Assembly: GCA_046074525.1 (NCBI GenBank)
Contig: JBJTOK010000063.1
Location: 1 to 51,007, forward strand
Reading direction: 5' to 3'
Source: JAHEZL01 sp046074525
Lineage (GTDB): Bacteria; Bacteroidota; Bacteroidia; Flavobacteriales_C; GCA-002722245
Length of the DNA: 51,007 bases
The notes beneath the pieces are model-generated. The model searched no databases. It had not been told where the DNA came from and worked only from the letters and a program-made list of their open reading frames with translations. Position 1 is the first letter of the stretch, and each line of letters begins with the position of its first letter. Position numbers and translations under genes: made by a program. Positions 1 through 6,228 of the stretch are shown in pieces.

Positions 1-259
1 CGCATGTCGACCACACTACAGCCGCAAGCATTGCGGCTCTGCCAACACATATCCTTCCTTAATAATAACACGATCCCTGCAGGCGAAGCCCTGAGCACGG
101 AGCATTCTTAATAAGCAAGGGGATTTGCCTTAGTCTGGGGCATCACCCCTTGGAGAGGCTAGGGGTGGGTTAGTTAAATAGGAAGCAAAGTTTATTCGGC
201 TTAATTCTCCCTTTTGTTGATAGGATAGATCTGTTATATTTGTGTAAATCATCCACATT
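1..259. other. Intergenic region with two small hairpins
   Basis: No gene is visible before the first regulator. There is a perfect 8-bp hairpin (AGCCGCAA at 20-27, TTGCGGCT at 31-38) and a second inverted pair (CACCCCT at 144-150, AGGGGTG at 161-167). The second has the look of the dispersed GAGAGG/GGGGTG intergenic elements found in Bacteroidota genomes; that comparison is from memory. The promoter of the next gene occupies 219-242. Confidence 0.5.
219..242 (+). promoter_or_regulatory. Promoter and possible operator half-site of the first rrf2 gene
   Basis: TATATTTG at 235-242 fits the Bacteroidota -7 consensus TAnnTTTG and leaves a 5' leader of only about a dozen bases before the ATG at 260. 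GATAGGA at 219-225, just upstream of the box, is the core of the 20-bp motif found at 2291-2310 and 6404-6423 (nine consecutive matches, TTGATAGGA, to the latter). This suggests autoregulation, but the rest of the motif is not conserved here. Confidence 0.55.
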
Positions 260-718
260 ATGCTGACTAAGAAATCCAAATATGCCATCAAAGCCCTTGT
301 TGCTTTAGCCCGTCATTACAAAGAAGAAGGTCCTTTGCGCATTGCTGAAATCGCTGAGAATGAGAAAATTCCCGGGAAATTCCTGGAGGCTATTCTTCTT
401 GAACTGCGCAAGCATGGGATATTGGGAAGTAAAAAGGGTGTCAATGGTGGTTACTATTTGATGAAAGATCCAAAGGAAGTAATGTTGAGCAATGTGATTC
501 GTATTACCGACGGGCCGATAGCGCTGATTCCTTGTGTAAGTATCAATTTTTATGAGAAGTGCGAGGAATGCAAAGATGAAGTAACCTGTGGCTTGAGAGA
601 AGTAGCATTGAAAGTCCGCGACGCCAGTTTGAGTGTTCTTTCTAATACCAGTATTGGTGATATTATGGAGAGAGAAGCTCGTTTATCTGCTAAAATAAGA
701 ACTAAGACAAAAAAATAA
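260..718 (+). CDS. Rrf2-family transcriptional regulator, four-Cys type
   Basis: A 152-residue Rrf2-family DNA-binding protein (relatives: IscR, CymR, NsrR). The N-terminal winged helix carries the family pattern: SKYAIKALVALA at the start, a recognition-helix segment around residues 30-55 (IAENEKIPGKFLEAILLELR), and the wing KKGVNGGYYL. The sensor segment has Cys at 92, 101, 104 and 110. IscR uses Cys 92, 98 and 104 to hold a 2Fe-2S cluster; here the spacing differs, so either an Fe-S cluster or thiol sensing is possible. The protein at 1811-2254 has the same four Cys positions and is a clear paralogue. Nearby encapsulin/desulfurase, sulfur-transport and tRNA-Cys genes suggest a sulfur or cysteine response. 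The ATG at 260 is chosen because it is only 18 bp after a TAnnTTTG box and begins the conserved N-terminus. Family assignment is firm; the signal sensed is inferred. Confidence 0.93.
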   Translation: MLTKKSKYAIKALVALARHYKEEGPLRIAEIAENEKIPGKFLEAILLELRKHGILGSKKGVNGGYYLMKDPKEVMLSNVIRITDGPIALIPCVSINFYEKCEECKDEVTCGLREVALKVRDASLSVLSNTSIGDIMEREARLSAKIRTKTKK

Positions 719-1073
719 ATAAATTTTATTTTACTGGTAATCAGTAGGATGTAATTTTTTTTATTAATTTTTTTGGAAATGAATACTAATTAGTTTTATG
801 TTTGTCTAGTAAGTCTATAGGATTTATGTAAAAGATGAAAAAAACAAAAAAATATCAATTGAGCAATAAGGTATCCCGAAGCTGTAAACGAGAGATCACT
901 TATTCCACCTTTGGTACTAAGTATTATTGTTGTGGAGTGAAATAGTTTCGTCAAATAGTAGTAAGTTTTTAAAATCAAAATTATGTCAATCAATAAAAAA
1001 ATAAGCAAGCAATATTGTAGCATGTCCTTTCACAGGAAGACCTCTTAGATTCTATTATTAATCGAATAAAAAG
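719..1073. other. AT-rich intergenic stretch without a convincing gene
   Basis: About 355 bases of very AT-rich sequence. The only long open frame (minus strand, 796-1023) translates into low-complexity Ile/Leu/Phe/Tyr-rich sequence with no family signature, so I do not call it. I see no clear terminator directly after the regulator; the first good one is at 1074-1107. Confidence 0.5.
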
Positions 1074-1107
1074 CCCTTCCTGAATGACTATCCGGAAGGG
1101 TTTTTTT
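1074..1107 (+). terminator. Rho-independent terminator
   Basis: CCCTTCC (1074-1080) and GGAAGGG (1094-1100) form a 7-bp GC-rich stem around a 13-nt loop, followed by seven T. This is a normal intrinsic terminator, 356 bp past the first rrf2 stop, so it would end that transcript unless an unseen small RNA lies between. Confidence 0.8.
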
Positions 1108-1127
1108 ATTTACAAAATTCATAAATC

Positions 1128-1304
1128 ATGCTACAACAAAATAATAAACACCGTTTTAAAATATTGCATCTGTACCAGGTACGCATAAGTGATGGAAAAA
1201 TAACCCGAGCTAAACACATTGAAATTGTTCAGCAGGAATTTGACCAGGCTTTCGAAATCCTGAGGTTAGGATTATTTCGGAGTTATTTGGTGCCTTTGAA
1301 TTAA
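1128..1304 (+). CDS. Small hypothetical ORF (58 aa), doubtful
   Basis: ATG at 1128, TAA at 1302-1304. The product is basic and not low-complexity (it contains LHLYQVRISDGKITRAKHIE and QEFDQAFEILRLG), which reads more like protein than the flanking AT-rich sequence. No family is recognised. Against it: it begins only 20 bp after an intrinsic terminator, so there is little room for a promoter, and no TAnnTTTG box precedes it. It could be a remnant of a longer gene. Confidence 0.3.
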   Translation: MLQQNNKHRFKILHLYQVRISDGKITRAKHIEIVQQEFDQAFEILRLGLFRSYLVPLN

Positions 1305-1319
1305 GAAATTGGAAATAGT

Positions 1320-1467
1320 CCGCACCATCAGGATTCTTTGGATAAAAGTCAATCCAATCTGGTGCGGGCAATCCATCACACAGCATATCTTTCCCTGGTC
1401 CGGGAAGACCAGTTTCACTAGGGGAATTTCAGTCGTTAGCCACTGGGGTCTTCCTGGGCGCAGGGAA
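1320..1467. other. Two adjacent structured hairpins (candidate ncRNA or decayed mobile repeat)
   Basis: Hairpin 1: CCGCACCA (1320-1327) pairs with TGGTGCGG (1360-1367), and inside it GGATT (1331-1335) pairs with AATCC (1351-1355). Hairpin 2 is three-tiered: TTCCCTG (1391-1397) with CAGGGAA (1461-1467), GGAAGACC (1403-1410) with GGTCTTCC (1447-1454), then AGT (1411-1413) with ACT (1442-1444) across a 2-nt bulge. No coding frame explains the pairing. Strand and function are unknown. Confidence 0.45.
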
Positions 1468-1620
1468 GGATGGGCAGTTTAAAATATTTATCAGGCGCTC
1501 TTTTTTTTCATTGTTGTTTTGCAATGATTCCCTCACTCAATATATCTTCGTAAGTCTGATAATAAGAGATGCGGGTTTACATCTCTTAAATAGGGCAGGA
1601 ATCCCAATCTTGTCTCAAAA

Positions 1621-1652
1621 CAAAAAGCTCCGGATTTTTCCGGAGCTTTTTG
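1621..1652. terminator. Strong bidirectional terminator, probably ending the rrf2-tRNA-Cys transcript
   Basis: A perfect 14-bp stem (CAAAAAGCTCCGGA at 1621-1634, its complement at 1639-1652) with a 4-nt TTTT loop and T-rich flanks on both strands. In the minus direction it lies 52 bp past the tRNA-Cys gene and is the natural end of that transcript. Confidence 0.85.
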
Positions 1653-1703
1653 TTTTTTCAGCGATCATTGCCACTCTCAAAGCACAATGTTTCTTTTTTT
1701 TTG

Positions 1704-1774
1704 AGGTCCCGGGCGGGTTCGAACCGCCGTGGAAGGTTTTGCAGACCAGTGCCTAGCCACTCGGCCACGGGACC
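1704..1774 (-). tRNA. tRNA-Cys (anticodon GCA)
   Basis: Read on the minus strand, a 71-nt cloverleaf: acceptor GGTCCCG/CGGGACC, D arm with the GAGTGGCTA loop, anticodon loop CTGCAAA giving anticodon GCA, T arm GGCGG-TTCGAAC-CCGCC, discriminator T as expected for tRNA-Cys, no encoded CCA. Oddity: the anticodon stem pairs CTGGT with ACCTT, so its two outer pairs (27-43 and 28-42) are C.U and U.U mismatches, while every other stem is intact. The gene lies 36 bp downstream of the second rrf2 gene on the same strand with no terminator between, so the two may be co-transcribed. Confidence 0.92.
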
Positions 1775-1810
1775 TTATTTATATTGTGTTTAATCTCAAA
1801 CGCTCAAGAA

Positions 1811-2254
1811 TCACTTGGAATTTTGCTTTGCATTTTTTTCAAATAAAACCAAATCGGCAATACTTGTTTTTCCGAGAATTTCGAGATTTGAATTCCTTAC
1901 CATTAGTGCCATATTGCGTAAACTGCAGAAAGATTCTCCAGGGCATTCTTCACAACGTGCGTAAGGATCTGAACTTGCGCAAGGTAGCAGTGCAATGGGC
2001 CCTTCAGTAATGTTCAATACATCGCTGACGATGATTTCTCGTGGTTCTTTCAATAAGAAATAACCGCCATTAACGCCCATCTTACTTCCTAAAATTCCCT
2101 TGTGTCTCAATTCTAGAAGAATGTTTTCTAAAAATTTCTTTGGAATTTTTTCCTTTTCCGATAAAACAGAAATACGCATCGGCCAGCCTGATTCGTTGTA
2201 TTTGGCTAGTGCTACCAGAGCTTTTATAGCGTATGTTGATTTCTTGGAAAGCAT
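1811..2254 (-). CDS. Rrf2-family transcriptional regulator, paralogue of the first
   Basis: A 147-residue Rrf2 protein, clearly paralogous to the one at 260-718: the same opening (STYAIKALVALAKY), the same wing (KMGVNGGYFL) and Cys at the identical positions 92, 101, 104 and 110, ending in a Lys/Asn-rich tail. It is divergent from the encapsulin gene across a 264-bp gap. Its promoter box (2274-2281, minus strand) sits beside the 20-bp motif at 2291-2310, the classic arrangement of an autoregulated repressor. It precedes tRNA-Cys on its own strand. By analogy with Rrf2-type cysteine/sulfur regulators (CymR and IscR are the best known) I infer that it controls the encapsulin unit and the porin/ABC unit. 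Family firm; targets inferred. Confidence 0.93.
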   Translation of the reverse strand: MLSKKSTYAIKALVALAKYNESGWPMRISVLSEKEKIPKKFLENILLELRHKGILGSKMGVNGGYFLLKEPREIIVSDVLNITEGPIALLPCASSDPYARCEECPGESFCSLRNMALMVRNSNLEILGKTSIADLVLFEKNAKQNSK

Positions 2255-2273
2255 TTTTGTTGTGTTTCGGATA

Positions 2274-2281
2274 CAAATATA
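2274..2281 (-). promoter_or_regulatory. -7 box of the second rrf2 gene
   Basis: On the minus strand this reads TATATTTG, a match to the Bacteroidota TAnnTTTG box, 20 bp upstream of the ATG at 2254. The region where a -33 element would lie is occupied by the 20-bp candidate operator, consistent with repression by occlusion. Confidence 0.6.
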
Positions 2282-2290
2282 TTTAATAAT

Positions 2291-2310
2291 ATACTAAATC
2301 TATAGGAATT
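2291..2310. promoter_or_regulatory. Candidate Rrf2 operator, copy A
   Basis: ATACTAAATCTATAGGAATT. It is identical at 18 of 20 positions to copy B (6404-6423); the only differences are the two central bases. It lies between the divergent rrf2 and encapsulin genes. The half ATAGGAATT resembles the ATnGGAATT part of the CymR box of Firmicutes, as I recall that consensus. Binding is inferred. Confidence 0.6.
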
Positions 2311-2352
2311 ATAAAGTATTTTTTAATTACCACAAAAATAGTGGACATTCAG

Positions 2353-2381
2353 TTGCTTTAAAAAAGGCATCTTTACCTTTG
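2353..2381 (+). promoter_or_regulatory. Promoter of the encapsulin-desulfurase unit
   Basis: TTG at 2353-2355 and TACCTTTG at 2374-2381 with 18 bp between them fit the two-part Bacteroidota promoter (TTG, about 19 bp, TAnnTTTG). Transcription would begin near 2388, giving a leader of about 130 nt. Confidence 0.65.
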
Positions 2382-2518
2382 CTAAAAGGCGAGTTGGAGT
2401 TGTTGATTTGCTTGTTTTTAAAAGGTTTCACAAGCTTTGTGAATAAGATGCGGAAAAATATAAAGTGTTTGATCTTGTTTTTTTTAGTTTCATCGCCATA
2501 CATGAATAAATAAAAATT
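2382..2518 (+). other. 5' leader of the encapsulin mRNA with a hairpin and tiny ORF
   Basis: It contains a 7-bp hairpin (TTCACAA 2427-2433, TTGTGAA 2437-2443) and a 21-codon open frame at 2448-2513 (a signal-peptide-like hydrophobic run with one Cys codon) ending five bases before the encapsulin ATG. Whether the small frame is translated is unknown; it could couple translation to the shell gene. Low certainty. Confidence 0.3.
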
Positions 2519-3439
2519 ATGTCAGAACAAATCAGAAAACAAACAGCATTAGGCGACGTGGCTGCGCGGCAGCTGGCGATTGCTACACGTACCGTTCCGC
2601 AAATGTCGACCATCACTCCAAGATGGCTGACGCATTTATTGAACTGGATTCCTGTTGAATCGGGCGTTTACCGCCTCAACAAAGTAAAAGATGCCGGAAG
2701 TGTGGAAGTAGATTGCTCGGGAAGAGATGAGCGTGAGTTACCGCAGACTTTCGTAGACTATATTGAAAATCCGCGCGAGTACAATTTAAGTGCGGTTAAC
2801 ACCGTGTTGGATGTACATACCCGTGTGTCGGATTTGTACAGTAAGCCGTACAATCAAATCAGCGAGCAGTTGCGTCTCACCATTGAAACCATTAAAGAAC
2901 GTCAGGAAAGTGAATTGATCAACAATGAGGAATATGGATTGCTGCACAGTGTTGTTCCTTCGCAAAGAATAAAAACAAGAACAGGTGCACCTACTCCCGA
3001 TGATCTGGATGAACTCTTAACCAAAGTTTGGAAAGAGCCAGGATTCTTTTTACTGCATCCATTGACATTAGCTGCTTTTGGAAGAGAGTGTACAAGAAGG
3101 GGAGTACCACCTCCGACGGTTTCTTTGTTTGGATCGCAATTTATTACCTGGAGAGGCGTGCCTTTAATTCCATCGGATAAGGTGCCTATTGTAAAAGGGA
3201 AATCGAAAATTCTTTTGCTGCGTACCGGCGAGAGTCGCCAGGGTGTTGTAGGCCTTTACCAGCCTGGTTTACCAGGAGAACAGTCGCCTGGTTTGTCGGT
3301 TCGTTTTATGGGAATCAATGACAAGGCCATCGCATCGTATTTGGTTTCTCTGTATTGTTCTTTAGCTGTTTTGGTAGACGACGCGATAGCTGTTTTAGAT
3401 GATGTAGAAATAACGAAATACCATGAGTACAAATATTAA
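2519..3439 (+). CDS. srpI: Family 2A encapsulin shell protein (SrpI type)
   Basis: A 306-residue shell protein with an HK97-like fold that self-assembles into a protein nanocompartment. It matches what I know of SrpI-type family 2A encapsulins along its length: the N-terminus LGDVAARQLAIATRTVPQMS, then ITPRWLTHLLNWIPVESGVYR, LPQTFVDY, a central RLTIETIKERQESELINNEEYG, GAPTPDDLDELLTKVW, the P-rich RRGVPPPTVSLFGSQFITWR, and LPGEQSPGLSVRFMGINDKA. There is no inserted cyclic-nucleotide-binding domain, which separates it from family 2B. Its last 17 bases overlap the start of the next gene, a cysteine desulfurase with a long N-terminal extension, the known cargo of family 2A shells. Such compartments are linked to sulfur metabolism and sulfur starvation, which suits the surrounding genes. 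Start: the ATG at 2519 gives the conserved N-terminus and follows a well-formed promoter. Confidence 0.95.
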   Translation: MSEQIRKQTALGDVAARQLAIATRTVPQMSTITPRWLTHLLNWIPVESGVYRLNKVKDAGSVEVDCSGRDERELPQTFVDYIENPREYNLSAVNTVLDVHTRVSDLYSKPYNQISEQLRLTIETIKERQESELINNEEYGLLHSVVPSQRIKTRTGAPTPDDLDELLTKVWKEPGFFLLHPLTLAAFGRECTRRGVPPPTVSLFGSQFITWRGVPLIPSDKVPIVKGKSKILLLRTGESRQGVVGLYQPGLPGEQSPGLSVRFMGINDKAIASYLVSLYCSLAVLVDDAIAVLDDVEITKYHEYKY

Positions 3440-5147
3440 TCAAGGTGCATTGCCGGATACCGAAACTCTGGAAAGACTCGCCAACCAGTTTTTTTCTGCC
3501 ACTGGTTTTGGTGTGTCACCGCAACAGGGTTTTCAAAATGGTTTTAATATAAATCATCCGCCCACTGCTTTGCCTGATCCGCATATTCATAATCCGGGAA
3601 AAATTCCTTCTTCCGTTGCAGGCAGCGGTATTTCTCCTTCGGCACAAAACGGAAGCACTTTTAATATTAAAGATCCGCAAACGAGTTTGCCCGATCCGCA
3701 CAATCATAGTTACAGCAATCTGGTTTCACCTGAAAAAAGTTATCGTTTGCCTTTTGAAGAAGAACAACCTTTTGAAAAGGAATTGACCGCGGTGCTGAAT
3801 GCCATGCATGCATTTGTTCCCCAGGCGCAACTGCCTTCGGGATCAGTGACGGATGCCTCTTATTATTTCCTGGATCAGAAATCACTTTCGTCCGAAAATT
3901 TTCATGGTTTGGTTCGTCCACCCTTCGATGTCAATTTAATAAAGCAGGATTTTCCTATTTTAAACCAACAGGTGAACGGACATTCATTAGTGTGGTTGGA
4001 CAATGCTGCTACTACTCAAAAACCGCGACAGGTGATTGAGCGCATCAGTCAGTTTTATAAGTATGAAAATTCCAATATTCATCGCGCTGCACACGAACTG
4101 GCGGCACGCTCAACAGATGCTTATGAAGGGGCACGAAAAAAAGTGCAGTTGTTTTTAAATGCTGCTTCAGTAAATGAAATAGTTTTTGTGCGTGGTGCCA
4201 CCGAGGCAATTAACCTGGTAGCGCAAAGCTGGGGTGAACAACATTTGAAAGAGGGGGATGAAATTATTGTAAGCTACCTCGAACATCATGCGAATATTGT
4301 TCCCTGGCAGCAACTCGTCGCTAAAAAAGGAGTGAAGTTGCGGGTGATTCCGGTGGATGATGATGGTCAGTTATTGCTGGATGAATACGCAAAGTTGCTG
4401 AATAATAAAACAAAAATTGTAGCGGTAACTCAGGTTTCCAATGCATTGGGAACTATCACGCCGGTGAAAAAAATTACCGAACTCGCGCACCATTACGGCG
4501 CAAAAGTTTTGGTAGATGGCGCGCAGGCAGTATCGCATTTGCGTGCCGATGTTCGGGATATCAATTGCGACTGGTATGTTTTTTCGGGACATAAGGTTTT
4601 CGGACCAACAGGCATTGGGGTTCTGTATGGAAAAGAAGCTTTGTTGAATGAAACGCAACCATGGCAGGGTGGAGGCAACATGATTGCAGATGTTACTTTT
4701 GAAAACACCAAATACCAGAATGCTCCTGCGCGATTTGAAGCCGGTACCGGTAATATTGCCGATGCAGTTGGATTAGGCGCCGCTATCGATTATGTCAATT
4801 CTATTGGCATTGACTTGATCAATCAGTATGAACACTATCTTTTGTTATATGCTACCAAGTTGATAAAGGAGGTCAAGGGCCTCAGGTTAATTGGTACTGC
4901 AAAAGACAAAGCCAGTGTTTTGTCTTTTACCCTGGAAGGGTTTAAAACAGAAGAAGTAGGTGCTGCCTTGAACAAGCAGGGCATCGCTGTCCGCTCAGGC
5001 CATCATTGTGCGCAACCTATCCTCAGGCGTTTTGGACTGGAAAGTACTGTCCGTCCGTCTCTGGCTTTTTACAATACCTGTTCCGACGTGGATCATCTGG
5101 TGAAAGTATTGCATCACCTATCTGCTTCAAAAAGCAAAATTTATTAG
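3423..5147 (+). CDS. SufS-type cysteine desulfurase with encapsulin cargo-loading N-terminus
   Basis: A 574-residue PLP enzyme releasing sulfur from L-cysteine as an enzyme-bound persulfide. The catalytic part (about residue 166 to the end) has the group II desulfurase landmarks: LDNAATTQKP, the internal aldimine lysine K391 in FSGHKVFGP, and the persulfide-forming C529 in RSGHHCAQP. The first 165 residues are Pro/Asn/Gly-rich and probably disordered. They contain two copies of a motif, FNINHPPTALPDPHIH (residues 41-56) and FNIKDPQTSLPDPHNH (80-95), plus a helix-like segment near 11-24 (ETLERLANQFF). Family 2A encapsulin cargo desulfurases carry long disordered N-termini that dock on the shell, so these repeats are the probable docking motifs. 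The ATG at 3423 overlaps the shell gene by 17 bp, implying translational coupling. A hairpin starts at its stop codon (5146-5215). Enzyme and cargo role are well supported; the physiological sulfur acceptor is not visible. Confidence 0.95.
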   Translation: MSTNINQGALPDTETLERLANQFFSATGFGVSPQQGFQNGFNINHPPTALPDPHIHNPGKIPSSVAGSGISPSAQNGSTFNIKDPQTSLPDPHNHSYSNLVSPEKSYRLPFEEEQPFEKELTAVLNAMHAFVPQAQLPSGSVTDASYYFLDQKSLSSENFHGLVRPPFDVNLIKQDFPILNQQVNGHSLVWLDNAATTQKPRQVIERISQFYKYENSNIHRAAHELAARSTDAYEGARKKVQLFLNAASVNEIVFVRGATEAINLVAQSWGEQHLKEGDEIIVSYLEHHANIVPWQQLVAKKGVKLRVIPVDDDGQLLLDEYAKLLNNKTKIVAVTQVSNALGTITPVKKITELAHHYGAKVLVDGAQAVSHLRADVRDINCDWYVFSGHKVFGPTGIGVLYGKEALLNETQPWQGGGNMIADVTFENTKYQNAPARFEAGTGNIADAVGLGAAIDYVNSIGIDLINQYEHYLLLYATKLIKEVKGLRLIGTAKDKASVLSFTLEGFKTEEVGAALNKQGIAVRSGHHCAQPILRRFGLESTVRPSLAFYNTCSDVDHLVKVLHHLSASKSKIY

Positions 5148-5215
5148 TTTCTTCGTGGTACCTCAGGCTCAGATACTCTGCTAGGTATAGCTATTGCTGA
5201 GGTACCAAAGAAACT
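5146..5215 (+). repeat. Inverted repeat overlapping the desulfurase stop codon
   Basis: The left arm (5146-5166) and right arm CTGAGGTACCAAAGAAACT (5197-5215) pair over 19 bp, interrupted only by two extra bases (CG) in the left arm. The repeat separates the encapsulin pair from the transporter pair. It has no T-run, so it may be an RNA-processing or stability hairpin rather than an intrinsic terminator. It also argues against starting the next gene at 5194, inside the hairpin. Confidence 0.75.
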
Positions 5216-5244
5216 ATTTCCTATATTACAGTCAACTTTATTAT

Positions 5245-5802
5245 ATGATAGAATTTTTATCCCAACCCTGGCCGTGGTACGTTGCCGGTCCGCTGATCGG
5301 ATTACTGATACCACTTTTATTAATTACAGGCAACAAGCCTTTCGGCGTTTCATCTACATTGAGAGACATTTGTGCGGCGACTTTGCCAAAAGTGTCGGAT
5401 TATTTTAAATACAACTGGAAGGAAAAAACCTGGAATCTTTTGTTTGTAACCGGTATTGCTTTGGGAGCAGCACTAGGAAGCACTGTGTTTGCTGATGATA
5501 ATCCGATTGATATTTCCGAAAACACCAAAGCTGATCTGGAAGAAATTGGCATTCATAATTATGAAGGGTATGTTCCTGCAGAGATTTTTTCCTGGGAAAA
5601 TATTGATGTTTCTTCTTTGATATTATTGATAGGAGGAGGACTGCTCATTGGTTTTGGTACGCGCTATGCCGACGGCTGTACGTCGGGTCACAGTATATTC
5701 GGTTTATCAATATTAAGCTGGGTTTCATTGGTGGCCACCATTGGATTCTTTATTGGCGGACTTTTGGCTTCATGGATACTTTTACCTTTAATACTCGGAT
5801 AA
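5245..5802 (+). CDS. YeeE/YedE-family sulfur-compound transporter, first half-size subunit
   Basis: An inner-membrane protein of 185 residues from the ATG at 5245; an upstream in-frame ATG at 5194 lies inside an inverted repeat and adds unlike residues. Three or four hydrophobic segments are visible (near residues 10-30, 62-82, 128-145 and 158-182). The family Cys motif is present as GTRYADGCTSGHSIFG. YeeE/YedE proteins import thiosulfate in the characterised cases, and in many bacteria the family is split into two half-size proteins encoded side by side, as here. The next gene begins one base after its stop. Placement next to the encapsulin desulfurase suggests delivery of reduced sulfur to the same pathway. 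Family confident; substrate by family analogy. Confidence 0.88.
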   Translation: MIEFLSQPWPWYVAGPLIGLLIPLLLITGNKPFGVSSTLRDICAATLPKVSDYFKYNWKEKTWNLLFVTGIALGAALGSTVFADDNPIDISENTKADLEEIGIHNYEGYVPAEIFSWENIDVSSLILLIGGGLLIGFGTRYADGCTSGHSIFGLSILSWVSLVATIGFFIGGLLASWILLPLILG

Positions 5803-5803
5803 A

Positions 5804-6214
5804 ATGAAAAATATTAAATACTTATTCTTTGGTACTTTTTTCGGATTGGTTTTATACAAGGCCGAAGTCATCAGCTGGTTCCGCATCCAGGAAATGTTCC
5901 ATTTCCAGGCCTTTCATATGTATGGAGTGATTGGGTCTGCGGTGCTTACAGGAATACTTTCGGTTTTCATCATCAAGAAAAGAAATATTAAAACATTGAA
6001 AGGGGAGGCGATTCAGATAAATCCTAAACAATTCACAAAGGGAACTTTGATTGGCGGAATCCTGTTTGGAATAGGCTGGGCCTTTACCGGCGCTTGTCCG
6101 GGTCCTTTGTATGCGCTGGTAGGCGCGGGTTACTGGACAATGGGCATTGCATTGTTGAGCGCTATTGCCGGAGTATATTTGTACGGCGCTATCAAACATA
6201 AACTACCGCATTAA
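5804..6214 (+). CDS. YeeE/YedE-family sulfur-compound transporter, second half-size subunit
   Basis: A 136-residue membrane protein with the partner Cys motif AFTGACPGPLYALVGAG (the GACPGP signature) and hydrophobic segments at about residues 5-20, 38-56, 78-95 and 105-128. It opens with MKNIKYLFFGTFFGLVLYKAEVISWFRIQEMF, typical of the C-terminal half of the family. It starts one base after the stop of its partner, so the two are almost certainly co-translated and form one transport unit. A large inverted repeat begins 15 bp after its stop. Confidence 0.88.
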   Translation: MKNIKYLFFGTFFGLVLYKAEVISWFRIQEMFHFQAFHMYGVIGSAVLTGILSVFIIKKRNIKTLKGEAIQINPKQFTKGTLIGGILFGIGWAFTGACPGPLYALVGAGYWTMGIALLSAIAGVYLYGAIKHKLPH

Positions 6215-6228
6215 TTTTCGCCACAGAA

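Noticed and set aside
796..1023. 75-codon minus-strand open frame
   Set aside because: Low-complexity hydrophobic product from very AT-rich sequence; no family signature and no promoter.
1074..1107. Riboswitch-type leader for the small ORF at 1128
   Set aside because: The hairpin has a T-run and is a plain intrinsic terminator; no further conserved structure lies before the ORF.
1511..2010. Two overlapping plus-strand open frames over the tRNA-Cys gene
   Set aside because: They run through a complete tRNA cloverleaf on the opposite strand and the 3' end of the second rrf2 gene; they are by-products of those features.
2448..2513. 21-codon ORF before the encapsulin as a second leader peptide
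   Set aside because: It has only one Cys codon and no codon run; the hydrophobic product may be chance in a T-rich leader. Kept only as a note in the leader entry.
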